Shown: one piece after another, positions 1 through 4,529 of the stretch
Layout of the letters: the number at the start of each line of letters is the position of its first letter
Position numbering within the stretch: position 1 is the first letter of the stretch
DNA from: Pirellulales bacterium
GTDB taxonomy: Bacteria > Planctomycetota > Planctomycetia > Pirellulales > Thermoguttaceae
DNA: 5,957 nucleotides
Direction: 5' to 3'
Assembly: GCA_030642635.1 (NCBI GenBank)
Contig: DAOWNK010000206.1
Span: 1 to 5,957 of the forward strand
The notes under the pieces: generated by a model
The model's input: the letters and a program-made list of their open reading frames with translations, nothing else
What the model was told of the DNA's origin: nothing
Databases searched by the model: none
Position numbers and translations under genes: made by a program

Positions 1-51
1 CCAGTCATCATTCGTGATTTCTGGTGCATGTTAGGGATTTTTTCACAAGCT

Positions 52-93
52 CTGACCCCTGGCCCCTGGCCCCTGGCCCCTGACCCCTACCTA
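52..93. repeat. C-rich heptanucleotide tandem repeat
   Basis: Six consecutive 7-bp units: CTGACCC, CTGGCCC three times, CTGACCC, then the degenerate CTACCTA. The array ends just before the ribosome binding site of the peptidase gene. The sequence CTCTGACCCC at 50-59 recurs as its reverse complement at 2481-2490, in another heptad-periodic stretch, so the two belong to one short-repeat family. Confidence 0.75.
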
Positions 94-95
94 TC

Positions 96-100
96 GGAGA
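96..100 (+). promoter_or_regulatory. Ribosome binding site setting the cpaA start
   Basis: GGAGA lies 5 nt upstream of the ATG at 106. It selects that start over the in-frame ATG at 28, which has no purine-rich site before it and would translate repeat sequence. Confidence 0.7.
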
Positions 101-105
101 AACAT

Positions 106-672
106 ATGCCTGACCTAAACATCATCTTAAATACCTTAGTTGAAAACTGGCCCATTTGGCTGGTCACGATCGTGCTGGTCGTTGCGGCGGTAATCGACGG
201 TTGGAAACTGAAGGTGCCCAACTGGATTACCTTCCCGCTGGTCATAAGCGGCTGGATTTACAGCCTGGCATTTTTCGGCTGGGCAGGGCTGGGCTGGAGC
301 CTGCTGGGAACCGGTGTGGGGTTGGCATTGCTGCTGCCGGCCTATGCCGTCGGAGGCATGGGCGCCGGCGATGTGAAACTGCTGGCCGGCGTCGGGGCCT
401 GGATATGGGGCGCCAATACGTTCTATGCCTTCTGTCTGTCGGCCATTTTCGGCGGGCTGATCGCCATTGCCATGGTCCTTTACCGACGAAAATGGCGGCA
501 CCACAAGTACCAGTTCCTGGGAATCCTGAGCGAAATCATGTTCGTTCGCGACCCTGAAAAGCTGGCCGCCATGGCCGCCGAGCGGAAAAGCTCGATGATG
601 TTACTGCCATACGGGATTCCGATCGCCATTGGCACAATCACCTATTTTGCCTGGACGGGGATGTTGTTATGA
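106..672 (+). CDS. cpaA: Prepilin peptidase, A24 family (CpaA/TadV type)
   Basis: This 188-aa protein is an inner-membrane aspartyl protease that removes the leader from Flp-type prepilins and TadE/TadF pseudopilins at the cytoplasmic face. It has the two expected catalytic aspartates: Asp31 at the end of the first membrane helix, in VIDGWKLKVPNW, and Asp89 in the GAGD motif at 86-89 followed by VKLL. Hydrophobic helices lie at about 16-30, 43-58, 64-82, 92-101, 106-125 and 166-187. A basic cytoplasmic loop (RRKWRHHK, 127-134) follows the fifth. There is no N-methyltransferase domain, as in the short CpaA class and unlike the long PilD class. The start at 106 is chosen for its GGAGA site. The stop overlaps the next ATG by 4 nt (ATGA), implying translational coupling to the pseudopilin it would process. 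Family and role are clear; exact substrates are inferred. Confidence 0.93.
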   Translation: MPDLNIILNTLVENWPIWLVTIVLVVAAVIDGWKLKVPNWITFPLVISGWIYSLAFFGWAGLGWSLLGTGVGLALLLPAYAVGGMGAGDVKLLAGVGAWIWGANTFYAFCLSAIFGGLIAIAMVLYRRKWRHHKYQFLGILSEIMFVRDPEKLAAMAAERKSSMMLLPYGIPIAIGTITYFAWTGMLL

Positions 673-1217
673 AAGCACCCATTTTGCCTAGTATTGACAA
701 ATTGCCAAGTCCACATAGTCGGCCAGGATCGTCCCGCACACCGTTCAACTCTGCGGTAGAAGAAGAGACCGGGCTGGAGAAAGGTTGCCGATTGTGCCGA
801 AAAGATCGACGAGGGACCGCTGCCGTCGAGTTTGCTATCGTTGCGCCGGTCTTCTTCTTGTTGATCTTCGGAATGATCGAGTTCGGCCGGATGGTTATGG
901 TCCAGCAGATCATCACGAACGCATCGCGGGAGGGCGCCAGGGTTGCCGTGCTCGACGGTGCGGTAAGCGTCGGTACAGAGGAAAGCCCAGGAGTGATCGA
1001 CAGCGTCGAGCGGTACTTGGAAGGTGCACAGATTGATCCGGATAGTGCGACCATAACGGTCGATCCGTCAGATCCGAGCAGCGCAGGTTACGGCGAGCCG
1101 GTCACCGTTACCGTTACAATCCCTTTCGATCAAGTAAGTTGGCTTCCGTCGCCGTTTTTTTTAAGTGAAACTAATTTAACTGCAACATCGATTATGCGTC
1201 GAGAAACGGTGCAATAG
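669..1217 (+). CDS. tadE: TadE-like pseudopilin
   Basis: This 182-aa TadE-family minor pilin-like protein of the Tad pilus is probably processed by the adjacent peptidase and held in the inner membrane before assembly. Residues 47-74 are the diagnostic part: RRGTAAVEFAIVAP, a hydrophobic stretch at about 55-70, then GMIEFGR. Cleavage after Gly49 would leave Glu54 at position +5, the conserved prepilin glutamate. The segment ASREGARVAVLDGAV (85-99) and the ending SIMRRE are also usual for the family. About 48 residues precede the processing site, which is long. An in-frame TTG at 792 (codon 42), with AGAAAGG 7 nt before it, would give a 141-aa protein with a short basic leader. I keep the ATG at 669 because it overlaps the cpaA stop and has GGGG 8 nt upstream. 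The family call is firm; the N-terminus is uncertain. Confidence 0.88.
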   Translation: MKAPILPSIDKLPSPHSRPGSSRTPFNSAVEEETGLEKGCRLCRKDRRGTAAVEFAIVAPVFFLLIFGMIEFGRMVMVQQIITNASREGARVAVLDGAVSVGTEESPGVIDSVERYLEGAQIDPDSATITVDPSDPSSAGYGEPVTVTVTIPFDQVSWLPSPFFLSETNLTATSIMRRETVQ

Positions 1218-1267
1218 GGGGAGCTGATAGCTAAATAAAAGGCAACCGTTCACGGGATGTGGGGATT

Positions 1268-1361
1268 GTAGGCTGGGTCGAGCGTAGCGAGGCCCACCTT
1301 TTTGTGGATTTTGCTGTTGACCATGTAGAAGGTGGGCCTCGCTACGCTCGACCCAGCCTAC
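1268..1361. repeat. REPIN-like paired palindrome, copy 1
   Basis: Two perfectly complementary arms lie at 1267-1300 and 1329-1362 (34 bp each), separated by a 28-nt loop. The core begins GTAG (1268) and ends CTAC (1361). Each arm can also fold alone: a 6-bp stem TGGGTC/GGCCCA with one G-T wobble, a GA/GA internal mismatch, two more GC pairs and a 3-nt loop GTA. A foot tetranucleotide GTAG followed by an imperfect palindrome, with two such units facing outward, is the layout of REP sequences paired as BIME/REPIN elements. Those are moved in other bacteria by RAYT-type Y1 transposases. No transposase is in the window, so the mobility is inferred. Confidence 0.75.
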
Positions 1362-1362
1362 A

Positions 1363-1390
1363 GCTGAAAGCTGACTGCTGATAGCTAAAG
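1363..1390. repeat. Heptanucleotide tandem repeat, GCTGANN type
   Basis: Four 7-bp units in a row: GCTGAAA, GCTGACT, GCTGATA, GCTAAAG. The last unit runs into the cpaB ribosome binding site (AAAGGA, 1387-1392), so gain or loss of units would alter the translation leader. Two related units, GCTGATA and GCTAAAT, lie at 1223-1236 on the other side of the paired palindrome. Confidence 0.65.
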
Positions 1391-1392
1391 GA
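1387..1392 (+). promoter_or_regulatory. Ribosome binding site of cpaB
   Basis: AAAGGA lies 6 nt before the ATG at 1399. It supports that start and overlaps the last unit of the heptanucleotide repeat. Confidence 0.7.
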
Positions 1393-1398
1393 ACTCAT

Positions 1399-2457
1399 AT
1401 GCGAGGCAAATCACTGGCACTGCTCATCTTGGCGCTTGGTTGCGGCCTGGTCGCCTCGATCGGCATCACGCAGGTGATGTCCAAGCGACACGGCCGGACA
1501 GCGCTTCCAGCCGGCGAAACGGAAACCGTCTTTGTCGCGATGGAGGACATCGGTCTGGGCGATCCGCTTACCTCCCAAATGCTTCGCCTGGAGCAATGGC
1601 CTAAGGACAAGGTGCCAAGCGGCGCGCTTACGAACATCGAAGACGTGGAAGGACGCCGAACCAAAACCAAACTCTACGCCGGCGAGCCGATCCTGGCGAA
1701 CAAGCTCTTCAGCAAGGGCGACAAGCTCGGCGGGGTAACGCCGAGGATCCCCAAGGGATATCGCGTCGTCTCGGTCAAGGTCGACCCAGTCAGCAGCGGC
1801 GGCAGCCTGATCCGGCCCGGCGACCGGGTGGACGTACTGGTCCACCTGCGCTGCAATCAACGTGCGGGAATCACAGAGACGAGCACGCAAACCATCCTGC
1901 AAGACGTCAAGGTATTCGCGGTAAACGACGTTGTGGAAATAAACCCGGAACGTGACGGCGTGAAACCGCTCGCTGCGAAGACGATCTCGCTGCTGGTTGT
2001 GCCCCAGGACGCAGAAAAGGTGATGCTGGCCTCGCAACTCGGCAAAATCCAGTTGGTCATGCGAGGTCCCGAAGACGACGAGCACGTAGCAACCGACGGG
2101 ACTCCGACATATGAACTGTTCGGCGGCGCCAGGCCGACCAGTCGCGAGGACGAGAAATCCGCATCGCAAGGCGACGGATTCCTGAAATTTCTAACGAAAT
2201 CGAAGACGGCGATGAATGTGAAAACGACCGTCCCAAAACTCCAACCCGGCCGACATGAAATGCGACTTATGATTGGGCCGGAGGTCAACCTGTTGGTGCT
2301 CGAGGCGGAAGACGTCGCTTCGGCCCCCGGCGGCGGATTTTGGAAAGTGAACGTCGTGGACGAAGACGATATGTATGATGCACCCACCGGTGATACGCTA
2401 CCGATGCACGAACCGGACGATCAAGTAGAACCTGAGGAAGAGGAAGAAGAAGATTAG
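1399..2457 (+). CDS. cpaB: Tad pilus assembly protein CpaB/RcpC
   Basis: This 352-aa protein is probably a periplasmic component, anchored in the inner membrane, that works with the CpaC secretin. A single hydrophobic anchor lies at residues 5-27. It is followed by a SAF domain at about 43-104 (VFVAMEDIGLGDPL through YAGEPILANKLF) and the RcpC/CpaB domain at about 117-225. The signature IRPGDRVDVLV is at 138-148, ILQDVKVFAV at 166-175 and ISLLVVPQDAEKVMLASQLGKI at 196-217. Beyond the usual end, a further segment at about 228-318 has no fold I recognise. The last 32 residues (321-352) are very acidic, with 17 Asp/Glu and six consecutive Glu near the end. Cys15 sits in ALGC, a poor lipobox, so a membrane anchor is the better reading than a lipoprotein. 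Placement directly before the secretin gene is the normal Tad order. Confidence 0.92.
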   Translation: MRGKSLALLILALGCGLVASIGITQVMSKRHGRTALPAGETETVFVAMEDIGLGDPLTSQMLRLEQWPKDKVPSGALTNIEDVEGRRTKTKLYAGEPILANKLFSKGDKLGGVTPRIPKGYRVVSVKVDPVSSGGSLIRPGDRVDVLVHLRCNQRAGITETSTQTILQDVKVFAVNDVVEINPERDGVKPLAAKTISLLVVPQDAEKVMLASQLGKIQLVMRGPEDDEHVATDGTPTYELFGGARPTSREDEKSASQGDGFLKFLTKSKTAMNVKTTVPKLQPGRHEMRLMIGPEVNLLVLEAEDVASAPGGGFWKVNVVDEDDMYDAPTGDTLPMHEPDDQVEPEEEEEED

Positions 2458-2491
2458 GGGCTGGGGGCTAGGGATTAGGGGGGGTCAGAGA
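2457..2491. repeat. G-rich heptad-periodic tract
   Basis: Reads as 7-bp units GGGGCTG, GGGGCTA, GGGATTA, GGGGGGG, TCAGAGA. The first base is the last base of the cpaB TAG stop. GGGGTCAGAG at 2481-2490 is the exact reverse complement of CTCTGACCCC at 50-59, linking this tract to the repeat before cpaA. The G-runs could in principle form a G-quadruplex in the transcript, but I cannot test that here. Confidence 0.55.
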
Positions 2492-2492
2492 G

Positions 2493-2587
2493 GTAGGCTG
2501 GGTCGAGCGGAGCGAGGCCCACCTTCCGTGGAACCAAGCAACAAGATTCCCGAATAGGTGGGCCTCGCTCCGCTCGACCCAGCCTAC
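2493..2587. repeat. REPIN-like paired palindrome, copy 2
   Basis: Perfect 32-bp arms at 2493-2524 and 2556-2587 enclose a 31-nt loop. The element begins GTAG and ends CTAC and is nearly the same length as copy 1 (95 versus 94 bp). Its arms differ from copy 1 at one position, GAGCGGAGCG instead of GAGCGTAGCG, and the opposite arm carries the matching change, so pairing is kept. The loops differ strongly apart from a shared GTGGA near the left arm. The right arm ends 33 nt before the cpaC start. Confidence 0.75.
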
Positions 2588-2607
2588 AAATTACTGACTA
2601 CTGACGC

Positions 2608-2612
2608 AAGGA
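2608..2612 (+). promoter_or_regulatory. Ribosome binding site setting the cpaC start
   Basis: AAGGA lies 8 nt before the ATG at 2621. It selects that ATG, which opens directly onto a signal peptide, over the in-frame GTG at 2558 inside the palindrome. Confidence 0.65.
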
Positions 2613-2620
2613 ATTCAAGG

Positions 2621-4216
2621 ATGAATACTTTCGCCCGGCGGCGAGTTCTTACGCCGCTTCTGATCGTTTCGATCTCGATCTGCATTGTTGCAACCGCTGC
2701 GCATCTGAAGGCACAGCAGCCGTTGAAAACGCCGTCGATCGTCCACAAGGTCAAACAGTCGAACGAGCAGATGCAGATGACGGTCAATACCAGCCGCATC
2801 CTAACGCTGGACCAGAAGATTCCACAGGCACAGGTCAACAATCCCGGCATCCTGGACTTGACGCCGCTCTCGCCGACCGAAATTCAGATATCGGCCAAGG
2901 CGCCCGGCGTAACTCAGATCAACCTGTGGGGCGAGGACAAAAAGGTGTTCACCATCGACGTGATCGTCTTCGGCGACGCCCGGGAACTCGACATGATCCT
3001 GCGCAGCCAGTTTCCGAATTGCTCGCTGAATATCGTCCCGTTGGCCAGCGGTGTGCTGATCTCCGGCTACGTCGACAAGCCGGAATACGTCGACCTGATC
3101 GTGCGGATCGCCGAGGAGTATTACCCGAAGGTCATAAACAACATGTACATCAGCGGCGTCCAGCAAGTGTTGCTGCACGTGAAGGTAATGGAGGGCTCGC
3201 GGACCAAGCTCCGCCGACTGGGGTTCGACTGGGCACAGATTTCCAAAGAAAACATCGTCTTATCCGGTGTGAGCGGTCTGATCAACTCAGTATCTCCTGC
3301 CAAAATGGTGTACGACATCAATGCCGGAACCATAACAGATGAACCGATCACGGCGGTTGCCTCCGGCAGTCCCACGTTCAGTTTTAATATCGTCGATGAC
3401 AGCAACGCATTTTTCGGTGTGCTCGAAGCTCTGCGACAAGACAACCTGATGAAAATCCTGGCCGAGCCGACGTTGGTTACAGTCAGCGGCCGTCCGGCCA
3501 GCTTCAACGTCGGCGGCGAGATTCCAATACTCGTGCCCGAGAGCCTCGGGACTATCTCGATCGAATACAAGAAGTTCGGCACACAGGTGGATTTCGTGCC
3601 TATCGTGCTGGGCAACGGACGGATTCGCCTGGAGGTCCGACCTCGGGTAAGCGAGATCGACCCCAGCGTAAGCATCGTGCTCCAAGGCATCGTCGTCCCG
3701 GGCTTACGCACACGCGAGGTAGATACCGGCGTGGAGATGCAAGCTGGCCAGACGCTGGCGATTGCCGGGTTGGTGCAGACGCGCACCGAGGCCATCAATC
3801 GCGGCCTGCCCTGGGTAAGCGACGTTCCATATTTGGGCGCACTGTTCCGCAAGGTCGAGGAACAGACCAACGAGGTCGAGTTGCTAATGCTGGTAACACC
3901 CGAGTTGGTCGAGGCGATGGACCCGCACGAGGTGCCGCCGTGCGGCCCGGGCATGCGGACGACCTCGCCCAGCGACTGTGAACTGTACCTGAAAGGCCAT
4001 CTGGAAGTGCCGAACTGTTGCCCGAGTTGCAATGGGGCGCCTTGCCAGCAGTGTGTGCCGGCCGAGACGTCGCAGGCTGGGTGGCTGGGGCGTCGTTCCA
4101 CTCCGCCACAAGCCACCAGTCGGCATAATCAGCAAACGCCACCCGAGCCGCAAAATGCAACTCTCGGTTCTAAACCGAAATTCATCGGGCCGATCGGCTA
4201 CGACGTGGTGAAATAG
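2621..4216 (+). CDS. cpaC: Outer-membrane secretin CpaC/RcpA
   Basis: This 531-aa protein forms the outer-membrane pore through which the Flp pilus passes. It has a signal peptide of about 31 residues: basic start FARRR, hydrophobic core 10-27, possible cleavage after Ala31 in HLKA|QQ. The secretin N-terminal domain at about 51-118 includes SRILTLDQKIPQAQVNNPGI and VTQINLWGEDKKVF. A BON-like segment lies at about 119-175 (LISGYVDKPEYVDLI), then LLHVKVMEGSRTKLRRLGFDW at 184-204. The secretin domain proper is at about 265-432: KILAEPTLVTVSGRPASFNVGGEIPI (278-303), VDFVPIVLGNGRIRLEVRPRVSEID, GLRTREVDTGVEMQAGQTLAIAGL, LPWVSDVPYLGALFR (396-410) and ELLMLVTPELV (420-430). A tail of about 100 residues follows, with seven cysteines at 441, 453, 466, 467, 470, 475 and 478. 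The last codons and stop lie in the first copy of an 18-bp tandem duplication. The family is certain; the tail's role is unknown. Confidence 0.95.
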   Translation: MNTFARRRVLTPLLIVSISICIVATAAHLKAQQPLKTPSIVHKVKQSNEQMQMTVNTSRILTLDQKIPQAQVNNPGILDLTPLSPTEIQISAKAPGVTQINLWGEDKKVFTIDVIVFGDARELDMILRSQFPNCSLNIVPLASGVLISGYVDKPEYVDLIVRIAEEYYPKVINNMYISGVQQVLLHVKVMEGSRTKLRRLGFDWAQISKENIVLSGVSGLINSVSPAKMVYDINAGTITDEPITAVASGSPTFSFNIVDDSNAFFGVLEALRQDNLMKILAEPTLVTVSGRPASFNVGGEIPILVPESLGTISIEYKKFGTQVDFVPIVLGNGRIRLEVRPRVSEIDPSVSIVLQGIVVPGLRTREVDTGVEMQAGQTLAIAGLVQTRTEAINRGLPWVSDVPYLGALFRKVEEQTNEVELLMLVTPELVEAMDPHEVPPCGPGMRTTSPSDCELYLKGHLEVPNCCPSCNGAPCQQCVPAETSQAGWLGRRSTPPQATSRHNQQTPPEPQNATLGSKPKFIGPIGYDVVK

Positions 4217-4238
4217 CAGTACGTGGTGAAATAGCAGT
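4203..4238. repeat. 18-bp exact tandem duplication across the cpaC stop
   Basis: ACGTGGTGAAATAGCAGT occurs twice without a gap (4203-4220 and 4221-4238). The first copy includes the last codons and TAG stop of cpaC. The second is an untranslated echo of the gene end, so the duplication does not change the protein. Confidence 0.85.
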
Positions 4239-4274
4239 ATGTGTTTTCACAGTGGCATGTGTTTTCACAGTGGC
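4239..4274. repeat. 18-bp exact tandem duplication next to the palindrome
   Basis: ATGTGTTTTCACAGTGGC occurs twice (4239-4256 and 4257-4274). The unit ends in GTGGC, which is also the first five bases of the palindromic element starting at 4270. The duplication therefore includes the element's left end, mirroring the array on its right. Confidence 0.85.
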
Positions 4275-4351
4275 ACCGGCGTCTCGCCGGTGTGATGGAG
4301 CTTGTGGCAACGCCTGCACTTGCGTGCCACCGGCGAGACGCCGGTGCCACT
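4269..4351. repeat. REPIN-like paired palindrome, GTGG type
   Basis: Arms at 4269-4292 and 4328-4351 are perfectly complementary (24 bp), with a 35-nt loop. Each arm contains its own perfect hairpin: CACCGGCG, a 3-nt loop (TCT on the left, AGA on the right), then CGCCGGTG. The foot tetranucleotide GTGG is at 4270-4273, mirrored by CCAC at 4347-4350. The architecture matches the GTAG elements upstream (foot tetranucleotide plus hairpin, two copies facing outward), but the sequence is a different family. Repeats of this GGCGTCTCGCCGG kind are, to my recollection, abundant in planctomycete-like genomes and give rise to spurious predicted peptides. Confidence 0.75.
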
Positions 4352-4460
4352 TGCATTTTGGTGCCACTTGCATTTTGGTGCCACTTGCATTTTGGTGCCA
4401 CTTGCATTTTGGTGCCACTTGCATTTTGGCGCCACTTGCATTTGGTGCTGCTTCTGTAAC
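4343..4460. repeat. 17-bp tandem array
   Basis: Five identical 17-bp units GGTGCCACTTGCATTTT lie at 4343-4359, 4360-4376, 4377-4393, 4394-4410 and 4411-4427. A sixth has a T-to-C change and lacks one T (4428-4443), and a degenerate seventh follows (4444-4460). The first unit overlaps the right arm of the palindrome, and each unit carries that arm's terminal GGTGCCACT, so the array looks like amplification of the element's end plus its flank. Identity of the units suggests recent or ongoing copy-number change. Confidence 0.88.
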
Positions 4461-4466
4461 CTATAC

Positions 4467-4497
4467 TTGCACAAGTGTTCTTGGGGCACCATATAAA
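4467..4497 (+). promoter_or_regulatory. Possible sigma70-like promoter before tadZ
   Basis: TTGCAC (4467-4472) and TATAAA (4492-4497) are separated by 19 nt, longer than the usual 17, and lie 32 nt before the tadZ ATG. They sit in unique sequence just after the 17-bp array. A separate promoter would make sense after 313 nt of repeats, but the match is by eye only. Confidence 0.28.
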
Positions 4498-4529
4498 CGC
4501 CTTCCGAAACCACCAAGAAATCTACTCCC

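Larger units (their letters stand above)
1..105. other. Upstream leader region, no gene seen
   Basis: No coding region can be supported here. An open frame runs in from an ATG at 28, in phase with the peptidase gene, but its 26 extra residues (Pro-, Leu- and Trp-rich) translate the C-rich heptanucleotide repeat at 52-93 and look non-coding. Positions 1-24 can fold into a small imperfect hairpin: CCAG/CTGG, a 2-nt mismatch, ATCA/TGAT and a TTCG loop. A six-T run follows at 38-43, too far downstream for a convincing intrinsic terminator. I see no clear promoter. Confidence 0.5.
1218..1398. other. Gap between tadE and cpaB, filled by repeats
   Basis: No gene is seen. The gap contains a 94-bp paired inverted repeat (1268-1361), a 7-bp periodic tract (1363-1390) and two exact copies of GCTGATAGCTAAA (1223-1235 and 1377-1389) placed on either side of the inverted repeat. 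The cpaB ribosome binding site is at its 3' end. No T-run follows the long hairpin, so there is no sign of an ordinary terminator. Confidence 0.7.
2458..2620. other. Gap between cpaB and cpaC, filled by repeats
   Basis: No gene is seen. In order, the gap holds a G-rich heptad-periodic tract that begins at the cpaB stop, the second GTAG-type paired palindrome (2493-2587), two short heptads TTACTGA and CTACTGA (2591-2604), and the cpaC ribosome binding site. A GTG at 2558 opens the cpaC frame early but lies inside the right arm of the palindrome and is not used as the start here. Confidence 0.7.
4217..4529. other. Gap between cpaC and tadZ, almost wholly repeats
   Basis: This is the largest gap. 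From left to right it holds the second copy of the 18-bp unit A (to 4238), two copies of 18-bp unit B (4239-4274), a GTGG-type paired palindrome (4269-4351), an array of 17-bp units (4343-4460) and about 70 nt of unique sequence that may contain a promoter. Several open frames cross it on both strands. Their predicted peptides are periodic translations of the repeats, because 17 is not a multiple of 3 and all three frames stay open, so I annotate no gene. Confidence 0.8.

Noticed and set aside
1..43. Hairpin with a TTCG loop and a later T-run as an upstream terminator
   Set aside because: The stem has a 2-nt internal mismatch and the T-run starts 13 nt after it, so it does not meet the form of an intrinsic terminator. 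The upstream context is outside the window.
28..105. N-terminal extension of the prepilin peptidase to the ATG at 28
   Set aside because: The extension translates a C-rich heptad repeat, and the ATG at 106 has a good GGAGA site and begins close to the first membrane helix.
1411..2169. 252-codon minus-strand frame opposite cpaB
   Set aside because: Antisense shadow of a recognised gene, with no domain and no start signal.
2558..2620. GTG start 63 nt upstream of the cpaC ATG
   Set aside because: It lies inside the arm of a palindromic repeat and would put 21 odd residues before a normal signal peptide. AAGGA before 2621 fits better.
3121..4116. 331-codon open frame on the minus strand opposite cpaC
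   Set aside because: It lies entirely within a clear secretin gene, its peptide is Ser/Arg/Thr-rich with no recognisable domain, and GC-rich coding sequence commonly leaves such antisense frames open.
4343..4443. CRISPR array reading of the 17-bp repeats
   Set aside because: Units are contiguous with no variable spacers and are shorter than CRISPR repeats, and no cas gene is nearby.
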